A DNA stretch of 64,000 nucleotides, from NCBI GenBank assembly GCA_964036315.1, contig OZ038507.1:65486374-65550373 (forward strand), in the 5' to 3' direction. This DNA is from Acanthosepion esculentum. Its lineage: Eukaryota; Mollusca; Cephalopoda; Sepiida; Sepiidae. Below are positions 21,480-32,450 of the stretch, in pieces. Made by a program: the position numbers and the translations under genes. Each line of letters opens with the position of its first letter. Positions within the stretch are counted from its first letter, which is position 1. The notes below the pieces were generated by a model. The model saw only the letters and a program-made list of their open reading frames with translations, did no database searches and was not told the DNA's origin.

Positions 21480-21946
21480 TCTGTCCTTTCTTTCTGTCCT
21501 GGAGTAGCAAAAGGCCTCACAAGTTTCACGTACGATTTCATTTCAAGTCTTTTTTCATTGTTCATTAGACTGTCATAGCTGAGAATCCTCTCTCACATCT
21601 TAAACGTCTTATAGATTGAATTGGATCTTTTCTAATTGACCTCTTTAGCTATAAGTTAAAATGATGTTCCTTCTTCCTGTTGTGATCTACTGATCCTGTT
21701 TTCCTCTCTACTGTTCCCTCTTTTTTAAACTTATTCACCGTTCTCTTGATGTTTCTTGAATTAACTTTTAAGATGGAAGCCAGTGTATGAATGTTGGTAC
21801 CAAATACTGAAGGCCTGAATGATCTTTTTCCTCTCATCATTGCTCAGTTGGGAAGATATAGTGGGACTGACCCAAAACGATTTTAACCTGTTCTCTTTCA
21901 GGCTCAATAAGTGTTTTTCAGTGATTCTTTCGACAAATGGTGTCAA
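21480..21946 (-). pseudogene. Tc1-like transposase N-terminal relic
   Basis: The minus strand reads LSNDERKKIIQAFSIWYQ in one frame (to about 21790). It then reads TLASILKVNSRNIKRTVNKF and KKEGTVERKTGSVDHNRK in another, and later DPIQSIRRLR-like sequence. This is the helix-turn-helix DNA-binding half (recognition helix, then GTV.R..G) of Tc1/IS630-type transposases. The catalytic DDE half is not visible. Two or more frameshifts make it dead. Confidence 0.6.
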
Positions 21947-22190
21947 GATAGTTAAACGTCTTATCTGAAAACCTGGAACAAATGTAACTGAGTTTCGTGT
22001 ATTTTTTTACATATTAAATATTTTACGGGATGGACAATTTTGCTGTTACAGTATTTGGACAATTTTGCTGTTACACACGGTATATATACATGAATTAGTA
22101 TAGGTATTACTAGTGTCTTTTTTTTTTTTTGCGGTGAAAAATTTGCTTTCGGAAATTCTCGCAATTGGTCCTCCAAAACGAAAATAGCTT
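21947..22190. other. Unassigned sequence with a 19-bp duplication
   Basis: ACAATTTTGCTGTTACA occurs twice (about 22033 and 22060). No gene is seen. Confidence 0.4.
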
Positions 22191-22195
22191 AAATC

Positions 22196-22330
22196 CTTTC
22201 ATTTCAAGCAAGACAATAAAGCCACTAAAACGCAAGGGGTCTTACCGGGTGCTAGAGAATACGAGGAAAATAAAACAGTATTAAAGAGAAAGAACAATAA
22301 AAGAACAGGAATTAAGACAATTGATATTGC
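22196..22330 (-). repeat. Unit of the 148-bp repeat family (inverted)
   Basis: The reverse complement contains TTAATTCCTGTTCTTTTATT and CCCTTGCGTTTTAGTGGCTT followed by TATTG, as in 5510-6115. It abuts the first LINE fragment to the right. Confidence 0.75.
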
Positions 22331-22344
22331 AAACGGCGAAGTTC

Positions 22345-22737
22345 CAGCTGTTGCACTAGATATATCGAAGGCGTTTGACAGGGCTTAGTATGCCGGCCTT
22401 CTACGTAAGATTCAGGGATGCGGTATTACAGGTCGATTATTTGATTTAATCCAATCATTCCTATCAAACCTTGAAGTGAAAATCGTCCTAAATCGGTTCT
22501 CTTTCCAGTTCCTTTCATACGAAGCCCAAGCCTCTACCCTGGGTCTCATGTTTTCCATTGACATGAGGTATATTGAATCAGTAGTTGCATCTACTGCAAG
22601 AAAAGTTGGTTCTCTGTGTCCCGTCAGAAGGTTTTTATCGATTGAACCCATCCTTCAAATTTACAATGTCATTCGTCCTTGCATTGTATACTGTTGCCAT
22701 ATATGGTCTCTAGACGGGTCACCAAACAAGGCTAAAT
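22345..22737 (+). pseudogene. CR1/Jockey-like LINE RT fragment, copy 1 (internal deletion)
   Basis: It encodes VALDISKAFDRA with a stop, YAGLLRKIQGCGI, LIQSFLSN, then jumps to LGLMFSIDMRYIESVVAS, TARKVGSLCPVRRFLSIEP and IRPCIVYCCHIWSLDGSP. DISKAFDR carries the first catalytic Asp of the reverse transcriptase. The jump near 22540 removes the YADD region and lies at the shared string CTGGGTC/CTTGGTC, suggesting a microhomology deletion. Confidence 0.8.
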
Positions 22738-23422
22738 AAAAGGCGTTTGATCGGGTTTGGTATGCCGGCCTTCTACGTAAGCTTCATGGATACGGTATTA
22801 AAGGACGATTATTTGATTTAATCCAATCATTCCTATCAAACCTTGAAATGAAAATCGTCCTAAACGGGTTCTCTTTCCAGTTCCTTTCATACGAATGTTG
22901 GTCTTGCACAAGCCTCTATCCTGGGTCCTACACTGTTTCTGGTTTTCATCAATGATCTTCCTGATTCTTAAGCAGGCATCTAGGCAGATGACACTACCCT
23001 TTACTCCTGTCTTAATAGTAAATTGCTGACAAAGTTAACCTGGCCGTTGGTCTCGAAAAGTACCTACAATCTGTCGTTGACGGACAGGAAATAGCTTGTA
23101 AATTCTAATGCCTCCAAAATGAAACTGCTCTCATTTAACCACCATGAGGAAACCTCCCTGCTTCCTATCAGCATGGCTGATGCTCAACTACACGAGAGTG
23201 TCTCTCTGCGCCATCTTGGTCTCATGTTTTCCATTGACATGAGGTGGAACAACTATATTGAATCAGTAGCTGCATCTACTGCAAGAAAAGTTGGTTCTCT
23301 GTGTCCCGTCAGAAGTTTTTTCTCGATTGAGCCCATCCTTCACATTTACAATGCCATTCGTCCTTGCATTGTATACTGTTGCCATATATGATCTCTAGAC
23401 GGGTCACCAAACAAGGCTACAT
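22738..23422 (+). pseudogene. CR1/Jockey-like LINE RT fragment, copy 2
   Basis: It starts KAFDRVWYAGLLRKLHGYGI, continues through LIQSFLSNLEMKIVLNGF and a frameshifted YADD region. Further on it reads LLSFNHHEETSLLPISMADA, LRHLGLMFSIDMRW, ARKVGSLCPVRSFFSIEP and IRPCIVYCCHI. It ends with the same ACGGGTCACCAAACAAGGCT junction as copy 1, immediately followed by the next AAGGCGTTTGATCGGG. The identical junctions show tandem duplication of a unit of about 685 bp. Confidence 0.8.
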
Positions 23423-23785
23423 AAAAGGCGTTTGATCGGGTTTGGTATGCCGGCCTTCTACGTAAGCTTCATGGATACGGTATTAAAGGACGATTATTTG
23501 ATTTAATCCAATCATTCCTATCAAACCATGAAATGAAGTTCGTCATGAACGGGTTCTCTTCCATTTGCTTCTATACGAACGCCAGTGTTCCCCAAAGCTG
23601 TATCCGTGGTTCTACTCTGTTTAAGATCTTCATCAATGATCTTCCTGATGTCATCAGTTCTCAAGTAGTCATCTATGCAGATGACACTAACAGTTGCTCC
23701 TGTCTCAATAGTAAGTACGGCATTATTGACAGTTAACCCTGCCGTTGGTCTCGAAAATTACCCCCAGTCTGTGGTTTACTGGGGC
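23423..23785 (+). pseudogene. CR1/Jockey-like LINE RT fragment, copy 3
   Basis: It starts again at KAFDRVWYAGLLRKLHGYGI and includes MKFVMNGFSS, ASVPQSCIRGSTLFKIFIND (the motif around PQGS) and IYADDTNSCSCLN, here with an intact YADD. It is cut at about 23785, where the 34-bp satellite begins. Confidence 0.8.
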
Positions 23786-26293
23786 AAGTTTATATGTTAT
23801 TTAACAAACGTACAATGTTCAGTTTATATGTTATTTAAAAAACGTAACATGTTCAGTTTATATGTTATTTAAAAAACGCACAATGTTCAGTTTATATGTT
23901 ATTTAACAAACGTACAATGTTCAGTTTATATGTTATTTAAAAAACGCACAATATTCAGTTTATATGTTATTTAAAAAACGCACAATGTTCAGTTTATATG
24001 TTATTTAAAAAACGTACAATGTTCAGTTTATATGTTATTTAACAAACGTACAATGTTCAGTTTATATGTTATTTAAAAAACGCACAATGTTCGGTTTATA
24101 TGTTATTTAAAAAACGCACAATGTTCAGTTTATATGTTATTTAACAAACGTACAATGTTCAGTTTATATGTTATTTAAAAAAACGCACAATGTTCAGTTT
24201 ATATGTTATTTAAAAAACGTACAATGTTCAGTTTATATGTTATTTAGCAAACGTACAATGTTCAGTTTATATGTTATTTAAAAAACGCACAATGTTCAGT
24301 TTATATGTTATTTAAAAACGTACAATGTTCAGTTTATATGTTATTAAAAAACGCACAATGTTCAGTTTATATGTTATTTAAAAAACGCACAATGTTCAGT
24401 TTATATGTTATTTAAAAAACGTACAATGTTCAGTTTATATGTTATTTAAAAAACGTACAATGTTCAGTTTATATGTTATTTAACAAACGTACAATGTTCA
24501 GTTTATATGTTATTTAAAAAACGTACAATGTTCAGTTTATATGTTATTTAACAAACGTACAATGTTCAGTTTATATGTTATTTAAAAAACGCACAATGTT
24601 CAGTTTATATGTTATTTAAAAAACGCACAATGTTCAGTTTATATGTTATTTAAAAAACGTACAATGTTCAGTTTATATGTTATTTAACAAACGTACAATG
24701 TTCAGTTTATATGTTATTTAAAAAACGCACAATGTTCAGTTTATATGTTATTTAACAAACGTACAATGTTCAGTTTATATGTTATTTAAAAAACGCACAA
24801 TGTTCAGTTTATATGTTATTTAAAAAACGCACAATGTTCAGTTTATATGTTATTTAAAAAACGTACAATGTTCAGTTTATATGTTATTTAACAAACGTAC
24901 AATGTTCAGTTTATATGTTATTTAAAAAACGCACAATGTTCAGTTTATATGTTATTTAAAAAACGTACAATGTTCAGTTTATATGTTATTTAAAAAACGC
25001 ACAATGTTCAGTTTATATGTTATTTAAGAAACGTACAATGTTCAGTTTATATGTTATTTAAAAAACGCATAATGTTCAGTTTATATGTTATTTAAAAAAC
25101 GCACAATGTTCAGTTTATATGTTATTTAAAAAACGTACAATGTTCAGTTTATATGTTATTTAAAAAACGCACAATGTTCAGTTTATATGTTATTTAAAAA
25201 ACGCACAATGTTCAGTTTATATGTTATTTAAAAAGCGTACAATGTTCAGTTTATATGTTATTTAAAAAACGTACAATGTTCAGTTTATATGTTATTTAAA
25301 AAACGTACAATGTTCAGTTTATATGTTATTTAAAAAACGTACAATGTTCAGTTTATATGTTATTTAAAAAACGCACTATGTTCAGTTTATATGTTATTTA
25401 AAAAACGTACAATGTTCAGTTTATATGTTATTTAACAAACGTACAATGTTCAGTTTATATGTTATTTAACAAACGCACAATGTTCAGTTTATATGTTATT
25501 TAAAAAACGCACAATGTTCAGTTTATATGTTATTTAAAAAACGCACAATGTTCAGATTATGTTATTTAAAAAACTCACAATGTTCAGTTTATATGTTATT
25601 TAGCAAACGTACAATGTTCAGTTTATATGTTATTTAAAAAACGCATAATGTTCAGTTTATATGTTATTTAAAAAACGCACAATGTTCAGTTTATATGTTA
25701 TTTAAAAAACGCACAATGTTCAGTTTATATGTTATTTAACAAACGCTCAATGTTCAGTTTATATGTTATTTAAAAAACGCACAATGTTCAGTTTATATGT
25801 TATTTAAAAAACGCACAATGTTCAGTTTATATGTTATTTAAAAAACGTACAATGTTCAGTTTATATGTTATTTAAAAAACGTACAATGTTCAGTTTATAT
25901 GTTATTTAACAAACGCACAATGTTCAGTTTATATGTTATTTAAAAAACGCACAATGTTCAGTTTATATGTTATTTAAAAAACGCACAATGTTCAGATTAT
26001 GTTATTTAAAAAACGCACAATGTTCAGTTTATATGTTATTTAGCAAACGTACAATGTTCAGTTTATATGTTATTTAAAAAACGCACAATGTTCAGTTTAT
26101 ATGTTATTTAACAAAAGTACAATGTTCAGTTTATATGTTATGTAAAAAACGTACAATGTTCAGTTTATATGTTATTTAACAAACGCACAATGTTCAGTTT
26201 ATATGTTATTTAACAAACGTATAATGTTCAGTTTATATGTTATTTAAAAAACGTACAATGTTCAGTTTATATGTTATTTAACCAACGCACAAT
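23786..26293. repeat. 34-bp satellite array, about 74 units
   Basis: The unit is CAGTTTATATGTTATTTAAA then AAACGCACAATGTT. The main variants are AAAAAACG versus ACAAACG and GCACAA versus GTACAA. Units are unusually homogeneous. A rare 2-bp deletion unit (CAGATTATGTT) appears at 25552 and again at 25992, exactly 440 bp later, in matching neighbourhoods, so part of the array has amplified as a 13-unit higher-order block. No reading frame survives. Confidence 0.98.
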
Positions 26294-26520
26294 ATGGTGA
26301 CGTATGCGAACGGAAAAAAAAAACAAAAACTGGTGTATAAAAAGCAGACGACAGTGAGTGCGGGACAGTCTCCTCATAGACCAAGAAGAGACCTGAGGCA
26401 ACAGAAATGTGGTTCTATAGAAGCATGCTGAGAATACCATGAACGGAGCTAGTGAGCAACAAATAAGTATTAAGGAAAAATGGGAACAAAAAACACGTTT
26501 ATGAAGAGTGTTCCAATAAC
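26294..26520 (+). pseudogene. LINE 3' coding relic
   Basis: Translation near 26395-26500 gives TEMWFYRSMLRIP, a stop and ELVSNK, a stop, VLRK. This matches the EMWFLRRM.RI.W segment after the reverse transcriptase in RTE/I-type LINEs. It is short and carries stops. Confidence 0.55.
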
Positions 26521-27735
26521 TTGGACAGATTTTAAATGTGAATAAAGTTTAAGCGTCTAATGATTTTAGACGCGTCACACAAGCGATGCGGTAAGAAAAC
26601 GCCTGTGCAGTGCTATTGCTGTGACTAATGCAGTGGCAACGAATGCATTTTCAGTATATTTGGTTAATACCTGTGGTCGAGAAAAATCTCGTTCTGAAAA
26701 ATGGGCTCATGAATGAAAAAGTTTAAGAAGCGCTGATCTAAACTAAATAATGTGTTAGAAAAAGTATAAATCTCTGCAACTATATTAATCGTATATATAT
26801 TAAGTTCATTTTAGTTGGTTTCCTAGCTGCCTGTGTCAAGGGTTGACATCATGAAAGTTACATGCTTTATCAGCGATGCAGATGCCTTCGTCGTCCCACA
26901 GAGCCATCTCCTTCTTCCTAAAATAGGATGACACCTTCACTTCAGTCCAGTGCGTTCGTGATTTCGTATTTGTTTAATGTCTTTGTCATGATATTTTCAG
27001 GAAATTCTCTGCCAGTATTCCAATATCAAAGCGATTGAAACGGGTGTCTGTGTAAATATCGTGCTTCAAAATATTATACAAACTAAATAAATTCTTATCA
27101 TGGTCGATCCGAAACGGATAAAAAAAATAAAAAAAAAAATCTTAAACACAGGTTAAATTTAGCTGCTACAAATTCCATAATCAGTGCGTATTATACAGGA
27201 GATATTTTTTAACAGGATTTCGTTTTTCGACATTAGTGTGCGAATTATGCATAAATGCGTATTATAAAGAAATAATTACTGTAATAGATTTCCCGGTTTG
27301 AATTGATATATAATAATATGACGAAACACATCTCGTTTAACATAAAAAAAAACGAACAAAATATATAATTTTTTACAACTATTAAACAAGTCTTTTATTA
27401 TGTGATGTGTTCATTAAGGACGTGTTTGATCATGTCTCTCCACAACTTTCTTTTCTTCATGGATATTACCAATGTTTATCTTTTTAAATATCCAACTCAT
27501 TATCCGGTTTGATATTCAATTTACTAGTTAGCTAGTTTCCTCGGTTTCCATCTATTCCCCTTTGCCTTAGATATGTCTTGTGTTGTATCCTAGGGAAGGT
27601 TACAGAACAGAATAATCAAATGAAGGTTGCTAATGAACGATAATACTTAGAACAAGAACAACACATATAAGATTCGCCAGCGGCGCGAAAAAGTAGTAGT
27701 CAATTGCTAGAAGTGGGTCAAGCGAATTCCACAAT
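26521..27735. other. Unassigned sequence
   Basis: Mixed A/T-rich sequence without a convincing frame. The stretch around 26700 (AAAAAGTTTAAGAAGCGCTG) resembles transposon-end sequence, but I cannot assign it. Confidence 0.3.
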
Positions 27736-29105
27736 GAATCCCCAACTCTAGGCTATCATAGCGTCGTCTGGGGACACTTTCTGCCCGGAGTCAGAGAGCT
27801 TGACCAGTACAGCTGGAGACGAATCTCCAACTCTAGGATATCATAGCGTCGTCTGGGGATACTTTCTGCCCGGAGTCAGAGAGCTTGACCAGTACAGCTG
27901 GAGACGAATCTCCAACTCTAGGATATCATAGCGTCGTCTGGGGATATTTTCTGTCCGGAGTCAGAGAGCTTGACCAGTACAGCTAGAGACGAATCTTCAA
28001 CTCTAGGATATCATAGCGTCGACTGGGGATACTTTCTGCCCGGAGTCAGAGAGCTTGACCAGTACAGCTGGTGACGAATCTCCAACTCTAGGATATCATA
28101 GCGTCGTCTGGGGATACTTTCTGCCCGGAGCCAGAGAGCTTGACCAGTACAGCTGGTGACGAATCTCCAACTCTAGGATATCATAGCGTCGTCTGGGGAT
28201 ACTTTCTGCCCGGAGCCAGAGAGCTTGACCAGTACAGCTGGAGACGAATCTCCAACTCTAGGATATCATAGCGTCGTCTGGGGATACTTTCTGCCCGGAG
28301 TCAGAGAGCTTGACCAGTACAGCTGGAGACGAATCTCCAACTCTATGATATCATAGCGTCGTCTGGGGATACTTTCTGCCCGGAGTCAGAGAGCTTGACC
28401 AGTACAGCTGGAGACGAAGCTCCAACTCTATGATATCATAGCGTCGTCTGGGGATACTTTCTGCCCGGAGTCAGAGAGCTTGACCAGTACAGCTGGAGAC
28501 GAATCTCCAACTCTAGGATATCATAGCTTCGTCTGGGGATACTTTCTGTCTGGAGTCAGAGAGCTTGACCAGTACAGCTGGAGACGAATCTCCAACTCTA
28601 GTATATCATAACGTCGTCTGGGGATCCTTTCTGCCCGGAGTCAGAGAGCTTGACCAGTACAGCTGGAGACGAATCTCCAACTCTAGGATATCATAGCTTC
28701 GTCTGGTGATACTTTCTGTCTGGAGTCAGAGAGCTTGACCAGTACAGCTGGAGACGAATCTCCAACTCTAGGATATCATAGCTTCGTCTGGTGATACTTT
28801 CTGTCTGGAGTCAGAGAGCTTGACCAGTACAGCTGGAGACGAATCTCCAACTCTAGGATATCATAGCTTCGTCTGGTGATACTTTCTGTCTGGAGTCAGA
28901 GAGCTTGACCAGTACAGCTGGAGACGAATCTCCAACTCTAGGATATCATAGCTTCGTCTGGTGATACTTTCTGTCTGGAGTCAGAGAGCTTGACCAGTAC
29001 AGCTGGAGACGAATCTCCAACTCTAGGATATCATACCGTCGTCTGGGGATACTTTCTGTCAGGAGGCAGAGAGCTTGACCAGTACAGCTGGAGACGAATC
29101 TCCAT
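27736..29105. repeat. 85-bp satellite array, about 16 units
   Basis: The unit begins AATCTCCAACTCTAGGATAT, continues CATAGCGTCGTCTGGGGATA and GTCAGAGAGCTTGACCAGTA, and ends CAGCTGGAGACG. The period is exactly 85 bp in the middle of the array. Late units (about 28510-29000) share linked variants (GCTTCG for GCGTCG, TGTCTGG for TGCCCGG), consistent with block duplication. Most units carry the E-box CAGCTG. Confidence 0.98.
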
Positions 29106-29880
29106 CTAGGTTATCTACCAACCGCCCCACAAGGCCGGATTTAATGTGGGGTATCCGACCCCGTAGGCTCGGCATAAAAATTCCCCATAGACCCCGTGTA
29201 AAACGGGATCGGGCAGCTGTTTCCCAAGACGAGACTTTGCCCTTCGACATAACATCGTCTGGGGATTCTCTCTGCATTTCAGCACTCTTTTCTCTGTGTT
29301 TAACGAATTTTAATCTGTTACATAATACTTGCTTATTTTTGTGAAAGCAACGTTGTATATATCTATGACACATTTTCGTCGTCTATTATAATATTTCACG
29401 GACAGTTAAAATTTCGCAGTTACGTGATTGCAAGGTTTCGCATCTTGAGTTAAATTAATTGATTTGTTGAAATTTTTTTACGGCCGATCAATTGTTGGCA
29501 GGTTATTTCAAAGCCAGAAAATATTTTTTAAATTAAAAGAATTTTTTGGAGATAATATTGATTTAATGATACAAGTCTCACTAATTAACCCATAGCTGGA
29601 GTAGTTATAATGTAGATTCCTATCTTTCCCAAGTGTATTTTCACTTAAATGAATATAACGAACACGGCTAGAATTAGAACACGCCTTTCCGACTAACAAT
29701 TCAAAGGTCTTATCCATTACACCACCCGCACATCCAAGCTTAAGGCACCTGATATACCCAATTGGTCACCCATCTAGATACTGATCAGGCTTGACGTTGC
29801 TTAATACTTTACCTGAGAATATTTTGACCGAGTGAAACACGTTTCAGACTGATGTTCGGTTTTGTACGCCGTTTTGAAGA
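29106..29880. other. Right flank of the 85-bp satellite
   Basis: 29106-29290 has a GC-richer segment; ACATCGTCTGGGGATTCTCT at 29250 echoes the satellite unit. Opposed frames of 89 and 104 codons (29059-29373) overlap the last satellite unit and look like chance. A tRNA-like SINE head lies at 29655-29735. Confidence 0.4.
29655..29735 (-). mobile_element. tRNA-derived SINE head
   Basis: On the minus strand GGGTGGTGTAATGGATAAGA contains a perfect A box (TRGYNNANNNG). About 35 bases later GTGTTCTAATTCTAGCC is a recognisable but decayed B box. Spacing fits a tRNA-like promoter for RNA polymerase III. Arms do not fold into an intact tRNA, so a SINE or tRNA pseudogene is likely. Confidence 0.6.
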
Positions 29881-29982
29881 GAAAGAGAAAGAGAAAGAAA
29901 AGAAAATTGGGGGGTATATTAATAAAGAAAGAAAGAAAGAAAGTGGTGGAACATATCTAGAAAGAAAGAAAATTTAGGATCA

Positions 29983-30013
<31 letters not shown>

Positions 30014-30122
30014 CATTTGAACATATTTAGAAAGAAAAAAAATTGTAGCATATAAAGAAAAGAAAAGAAAGAAAGAAAGAAAACGTTGGAAAATTTTTAG
30101 AAAGAAAGATAATTTGGGATGA

Positions 30123-30158
<36 letters not shown>

Positions 30159-30256
30159 CGTTGGAACATTTTTAGAAAGAAAGAAAATTTGGGAAGAAAG
30201 AAAGAAAGAAAGAAAGACGTTGGAACATTTTTAGAAAGAAAGAAAATTTGGGATGA

Positions 30257-30287
<31 letters not shown>

Positions 30288-30535
30288 CATTGGAACATAT
30301 TTAGAAAGAAATAAAAATTTGGTGCATATAAAGGAAAGAAAGAAAGAAAAAGAAAGAAAAAAAGAAAGAAAGAAAAAGAAAGAAAAAAGAAAGAAAGAAA
30401 GAAAGAAAGCGTTGGAACATATTTAGAAAATTTCGGAGCATATAAAGAAAGAAAGAAAGCTAGAAAGAAAAATAGAAAAAAGAAAGAAAGAAAGAAAGAG
30501 AGAGAGAAAGAGAGTATTATTTCTTTTTGCATAGA
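29881..30535. repeat. (GAAA)n compound minisatellite
   Basis: GAAA runs alternate with GTTGGAACATTTTTAGAAAG and AAATTTGGGATGAAAG or AATTTGGTGCATATAAAG. These are inverse complements of the phrases in the 20.7-21.3 kb array. The 191-codon minus frame is an artefact. Confidence 0.92.
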
Positions 30536-30774
30536 ATAGTCGTGATGTTTCAGGAGAGGTGATAAGTCTGCATTGTTTGTTGCTCACCGATGGTGCAAAA
30601 GTGTATTGATCGGTTAAACGGAACGTTTATTGTCCGAGCGAAAAGCGAAATGCTTTTAACGTTAGACACTTTAGGATGCGGGGGAGTTAGTTCGGTTAGT
30701 TGCAACTCTGCTCCAACGTTCCAACGCACGCAACCCTACCCCCGATACTCACGGTCACACATACATATATGACA
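30536..30774. other. Unassigned sequence between two purine microsatellites
   Basis: A 60-codon plus frame (30590-30772) has no domain. Confidence 0.3.
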
Positions 30775-31165
30775 GAAGAAGAAGAAGAAGAAGAAGAAGA
30801 AGAAGAAGAAGAAGAAGAAGAAGAAGAAGAAGAAGAAGAAGAATCAAGATGATGAGGGGAAGAAGAAGAAGAAGAAGAAGAAGAAGAAGAAGAAGAAGAA
30901 GAAGAAGAAGAAGAAGAAGAATCAGGAGAGAGAACAAGGAAAAAGAAACAGGAAGAAGAATATATAGAAGAAGAAGAAGAAGAAGAAGAAGAAGAAGAAG
31001 AAGAAGAAGAAGAAGAAGAAGAAGAAGAAGAAGAAGAATCAAGATGATGATGGGAAGAAGAAGAAGAAGAATCAGGAGTGAGAGAGAGAACAAGGAAAAA
31101 GAAAGAGGAAGAATATATAGAAGAAGAAGAAGAAGAAGAAGAAGAAGAAGAAGAAGAAGAAGAGG
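30775..31165. repeat. (GAA)n microsatellite with duplicated interruptions
   Basis: GAA triplets run for most of 390 bases. ATCAAGATGATGAGGGG and ATCAAGATGATGATGGG, and two copies each of CAGGAGAGAGAACAAGGAAA-type and TATATAGAAGAAG segments, show that the array grew by duplication of a block of about 150-190 bp. Poly-Arg and poly-Leu frames are artefacts. Confidence 0.98.
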
Positions 31166-32085
31166 ATAAGTTGTAGTAGTTGTTGTTGTTGTGCTGGATG
31201 AGAAATACGCAGAAATACTCTTCTCTCCCCAGCTATGGGTTAATTCGTAAAACTTTTATCACTACAAATGTTATCTAAAAAAAAAAATAAGTAAATAAAA
31301 TAAGTAAATAAATAAATAAATAAAATTGCATACAAAATATTTCAACTGTCTTTTTTTAATTCTATGTCGATGTATCACTTTTGTTCCTACTTTTTTTTTC
31401 TTTTTTTTTTTTTGGCTTAAAATATTTACCTTTGGTCACATTCATGATGATGAAAATATAAAAGTGTAATTATCCATGATTTAGATGTTTACAAAGTCTG
31501 AGACAAGGACACGAATTTTGGGGGTTTGTAAGGCTAGATTAAGTACAATAGCCTATTGGCTAGCTTGTTAACCATTCCACCATGAGAAAAAGCCAGTTCT
31601 GTTTTGTGTCCTTATTTTACTGCTACAATGTGTTCGTCTTCTTTTCGTGGTTCTTATTTGTTACAATCATATTTTCTCTACAAAATAACCATTTTTAAAA
31701 GATATATTTCATTTTTTTTTTTGCATTGTTCTTTTTCCTTTTCTCTCTTTTTTTTTAATGTTCGTAATGGCGACCAGTGTTTCTTTTTTCCTTTTCGCCC
31801 TTTTTCTTTTTACATTCTGCCTATCTCATCTCCGCTTCGGACATCGATCATCGCTCATCGATTTGCCGTAAACCAATCTCCCAATCCGATTCCATTCTTA
31901 ACTGCTTCGGTCGCCCTCGCCAGGATTCTGGATCCGAAGAGAAGATGCAATTACAAAAGTAATAGTCTATGCGAATTGATAGCAGCAGACGAGAGACGGT
32001 CGCCATGTTGACGGGTTACGGAGGTAAATTTAAGGAGAATGACGCCGGCGAAAGGACAGCTGCTTGAAAAACGGATGGACACTAT
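31166..32085. other. Unassigned sequence with a tRNA-like SINE fragment
   Basis: 31535-31590 read on the minus strand has CATGGTGGAATGGTTAACAA, containing an A box (TGGTGGAATGG). The B box downstream is poor. The overlapping plus frames at 31604-32011 are rich in Phe/Ser and not credible. Confidence 0.4.
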
Positions 32086-32450
32086 GAGAAGAAGAAGAAG
32101 AAGAAGAAGAAGAAGAAGAAGAAGAAGAAGAAGAAGAAGAAGAAGAAGAAGAAGAAGAAGAAGAAGAAGAAGAAGAAGAAGAAGAATATATCAAGAGAAA
32201 ATAAGATGAAAAAGATATTAGGATGAAGAAGGAGAAAGAGGAAGAGAAGCATACAGGATGGAAGGAAAAAGACGAAATATAAAAAAAAAAAGATGTTAAT
32301 AGGAGGAAGAGATCCAGAAAAAAGACGTGAAGAGGAAGAATAAATGAAAAAGAAGACGAATAAGGAGAAGAAGAATGAGGGGAGGATGTGTAAAATAAGA
32401 AACGATTACGTAGGACAAAAATAAAAAGAAAGATGTTGATAGGAGAAAGA
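32086..32450. repeat. (GAA)n microsatellite and purine-rich flank
   Basis: Pure GAA for about 100 bases (32086-32186), then G/A-rich degenerate sequence. Poly-Ser minus frames are artefacts. Confidence 0.95.

Noticed and set aside
23786..26293. CRISPR-like appearance of the 34-bp repeat array
   Set aside because: Units are head-to-tail with no unique spacers, and the setting is plainly eukaryotic with no cas genes.
29059..29373. Opposed 89- and 104-codon frames at the end of the 85-bp satellite
   Set aside because: Both start inside satellite or random flank, have no domain and overlap each other.
31604..32011. 135-codon plus frame as a possible host gene
   Set aside because: Phe/Ser-rich start in a T-rich stretch, no domain, no splice or promoter support.
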